The notes under the pieces are model-generated. The model had not been told where the DNA came from. It saw only the letters and a list, made by a program, of their open reading frames with translations, and did no database searches. The position numbers and the translations under genes are program-made. A DNA stretch of 54,616 bases from Bacteroidota bacterium. GTDB lineage: Bacteria; Bacteroidota; Bacteroidia; Bacteroidales; UBA7960. The stretch is taken from the NCBI GenBank assembly GCA_018335675.1, contig JAGXRQ010000043.1:1-54616 (forward strand), in the 5' to 3' direction. Numbering within the stretch: position 1 is the first letter of the stretch; every line of letters begins with the position of its first letter. Shown here one piece after another: positions 53,381-54,616 of this stretch.

Positions 53381-53443
53381 TCAATACCCTTTTTTGTGAG
53401 AGATTAATAAGTGCCACCATGTTATATTTAATCCGATTTTCAT
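53381..53443 (-). CDS. trpL: trp leader peptide with tandem Trp codons
   Basis: A 20-residue frame, ATG at 53443 and TGA at 53381-53383, reading MKIGLNITWWHLLISHKKGY. Residues 9 and 10 are consecutive TGG codons, while Trp is otherwise rare. It sits between hisIE and trpB on the trpB strand and is followed after 28 bases by a Rho-independent terminator. This is the arrangement of ribosome-mediated attenuation: stalling at the Trp codons when charged tRNA-Trp is scarce would alter folding downstream and allow read-through into trpB. A possible promoter lies just upstream. The assignment rests on layout; no homology was checked. Confidence 0.82.
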   Translation of the reverse strand: MKIGLNITWWHLLISHKKGY

Positions 53444-53470
53444 ATTGTTGTCTTTTTGACCTTCGACATG

Positions 53471-53501
53471 CAAAGGAAATAATAATTGTTTACAAATACA
53501 A
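53471..53501 (-). promoter_or_regulatory. possible promoter of the trp leader
   Basis: Minus strand TTG (53499-53501), 20-base spacer, TTCCTTTG (53471-53478), which misses TAnnTTTG at one position. It would start the leader RNA about 20 bases before the leader ATG. The -33 element touches the end of hisIE. Confidence 0.4.
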
Positions 53502-53502
53502 C

Positions 53503-54099
53503 TTACGAACGCATTTTTAGTATTCTCTCAATATCTACTAGTTTAATATTTTTCGACTTTAGCAATATTATCAAGTGGTACAAAAGGTCTGCAGCTTCAT
53601 TTTTAAATAGCTTTTTGTTGTTTCTGTTAGCTTCAATTACAAGTTCAACGGCTTCTTCTCCCACTTTTTGTGAGACTTTGTTTATGCCTTTTTTAAAGAG
53701 ATTATTTGTGTACGAGCTTTGTGCATCACATTCTATTCTGTCGGAAATTGTTTTTTCTAATTCGTAAAGAAATCCTTTGTCAGGCATAGCCCCAAAACAA
53801 CTTTCGCGTTTTTTATGACAAGTATTTCCTTCTGGAATTACTTGTATCAAAATTGTGTCATTGTCGCAGTCTGAATAAATCTTTACAACATTAAGAAAAT
53901 TGCCGGAAGTTTCCCCTTTTGTCCACAATCGTTTTTTAGTTCTGCTGTAGAAAGTAACCTTTCCTTCTTTTTGAGTTTTTAATAATGCATCTTCATTCAT
54001 ATAGCCAAGCATCAGCACTTTCATGTTTAGATAATTCTGAATTATTACAGGCACAAGGCCATTATTTTTTTTGAAATTAATCTTAAGTTTTGCTTTCAT
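53503..54099 (-). CDS. hisIE: phosphoribosyl-AMP cyclohydrolase / phosphoribosyl-ATP pyrophosphatase
   Basis: 198 residues, normal for the bifunctional enzyme. The HisI half (1-~105) has MLGYMNEDAL, RLWTKGETSGNFLNV and the metal-binding SDCDNDTILIQV and GNTCHKKRESCF. The HisE half (~112-198) has KVSQKVGEEAVELVIEA and NEAADLLYHLIILLKSK. It performs steps two and three of histidine synthesis. No other his gene is in view; the genes upstream on this strand would lie beyond the IS element. The stop is 59 bases from the trp leader ATG, so read-through from hisIE into the leader is possible. Confidence 0.95.
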   Translation of the reverse strand: MKAKLKINFKKNNGLVPVIIQNYLNMKVLMLGYMNEDALLKTQKEGKVTFYSRTKKRLWTKGETSGNFLNVVKIYSDCDNDTILIQVIPEGNTCHKKRESCFGAMPDKGFLYELEKTISDRIECDAQSSYTNNLFKKGINKVSQKVGEEAVELVIEANRNNKKLFKNEAADLLYHLIILLKSKNIKLVDIERILKMRS

Positions 54100-54412
54100 G
54101 TGTTAATAATTTGTTTTTTAATGGTTCCCGCCCATGCAGCGATTTTTCAAAAGGTTTTCATTTTAGTTCATGATGTGTAATTTACATATTTAGAATTAGT
54201 TAGTTGTAATTTTCATGAAATTAAATATGGCGGCATTTTTTCATTTTTAATTAATAAGGTAATAAGGTTGGTTTTCTCCTGTTACCCTTTCTACTAAGGT
54301 TTGATGAAAAAAATAAGGTTTTTTTAAAAGCATAAAAACCTTATTTTCAATATTTTAACCTTAGTAGAAAATTAATGTATATGATTTTTAACCTCTTATA
54401 TAACTTCCTCGT
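54100..54412. other. gap between hisIE and the transposase end
   Basis: About 310 bases with no gene. It contains the upstream region of hisIE (no clear promoter box found) and the nested palindromes at 54288-54370 that probably belong to the mobile element. Confidence 0.6.
54288..54370. repeat. nested palindromes beside the transposase
   Basis: Outer arms TTTCTACTAAGGTT (54288-54301) and their exact reverse complement (54357-54370). Inside is a second perfect 13-bp stem, AAATAAGGTTTTT (54311-54323) with 54334-54346. AAGGTT is shared by both. It could be the element end or a terminator for its transposase. Confidence 0.8.
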
Positions 54413-54616
54413 TCATGCAGCTTCCAGTTTAGCTAATTTCATCCTTAACTGATTGATTTTCTTTTGTTTATATTTTTGTTGAAATTCAAGTAGCGCATTT
54501 GGGTTGAAACTTTGTTGGTTGATTATCATTTTATAATAGATAATGGACAGTTTTCGTGCTGTTGCCACAACTGCTTTCCCTGCGCCGGCTCTTGCCTTTA
54601 ATCTTCTAAAGTGGTC
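54413..54616 (-). CDS. IS110-type transposase, C-terminal fragment (cut by window edge)
   Basis: 67 codons up to the stop at 54413-54415; the rest lies beyond the window. HFRRLKARAGAGKAVVATARKL followed by IIYYKMI is the characteristic end of the Transposase_20 domain of IS110/IS1111 elements, then a Lys/Gln-rich tail. These enzymes are DEDD recombinases that usually do not make target duplications. Whether the full gene is intact cannot be seen. Confidence 0.8.
   Translation of the reverse strand, partial: DHFRRLKARAGAGKAVVATARKLSIIYYKMIINQQSFNPNALLEFQQKYKQKKINQLRMKLAKLEAA

Overview
The window comes from a low-GC member of the Bacteroidota, most likely Bacteroidales. Supporting signs are a secreted protein with a type IX sorting domain (31851-33320), promoters of the TTG-N19-TAnnTTTG kind in front of tRNA genes, almost no Shine-Dalgarno sequences, two-component propeller/Y_Y_Y histidine kinases, and Bacteroidota-style gene neighbourhoods such as an HsdR_N protein divergent from amn-holA-EVE. 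It looks like a chromosome: mostly housekeeping and signalling genes, with intergenic gaps full of short repeats.

Layout. 1-5500: phage-type remnants (a KilA-N protein and a DUF5131 gene with its middle deleted), an AAA+ ATPase, tRNA-Cys, a FolB protein fused to a Cys-rich CWC domain, and long repeat-rich gaps. 5500-9700: glnS followed by its cognate tRNA-Gln, a SulP transporter and a DUF1360 membrane protein. 9700-22000: a secreted nuclease, a multi-PAS hybrid kinase, a sodium:solute symporter, and a tandem pair of sensor kinases (TPR and propeller) with near-identical transmitter starts and no adjacent response regulator. 22100-26300: recR overlapping a glycosyltransferase, and a lipoprotein amidase. 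26300-27900: a RhuM/PLD-like gene bracketed by perfect 67-bp direct repeats. 27900-33600: a two-subunit molybdenum hydroxylase, a type IX-secreted protein and a truncated membrane gene. 33550-39000: HsdR_N protein, amn, holA, EVE, CvpA, a class IV aminotransferase and a nucleoid-associated protein. 39074-39330: a Ser-Pro-Arg tRNA operon with a consensus promoter and a terminator. 39500-43800: polysaccharide genes (O-antigen ligase, Stealth phosphotransferase, glycosyltransferase) and an unrecognised gene. 44000-48300: accD-accA and a biotinylated pyruvate/oxaloacetate carboxyltransferase, with a GxxExxY gene between 39-bp inverted repeats in the middle. 48350-54616: a radical SAM protein, a TPR kinase, a 60-residue membrane protein, trpB behind a leader peptide with tandem Trp codons and a terminator, hisIE, and the end of an IS110-type transposase.

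The best leads are the trp attenuator (53321-53443), the GxxExxY cassette (45888-46384), the repeat-flanked RhuM/PLD gene (26285-27545), and the modular intergenic repeats that recur across the window and in one case supply part of a promoter (glnS). I found no CRISPR array, rRNA, or complete insertion sequence.
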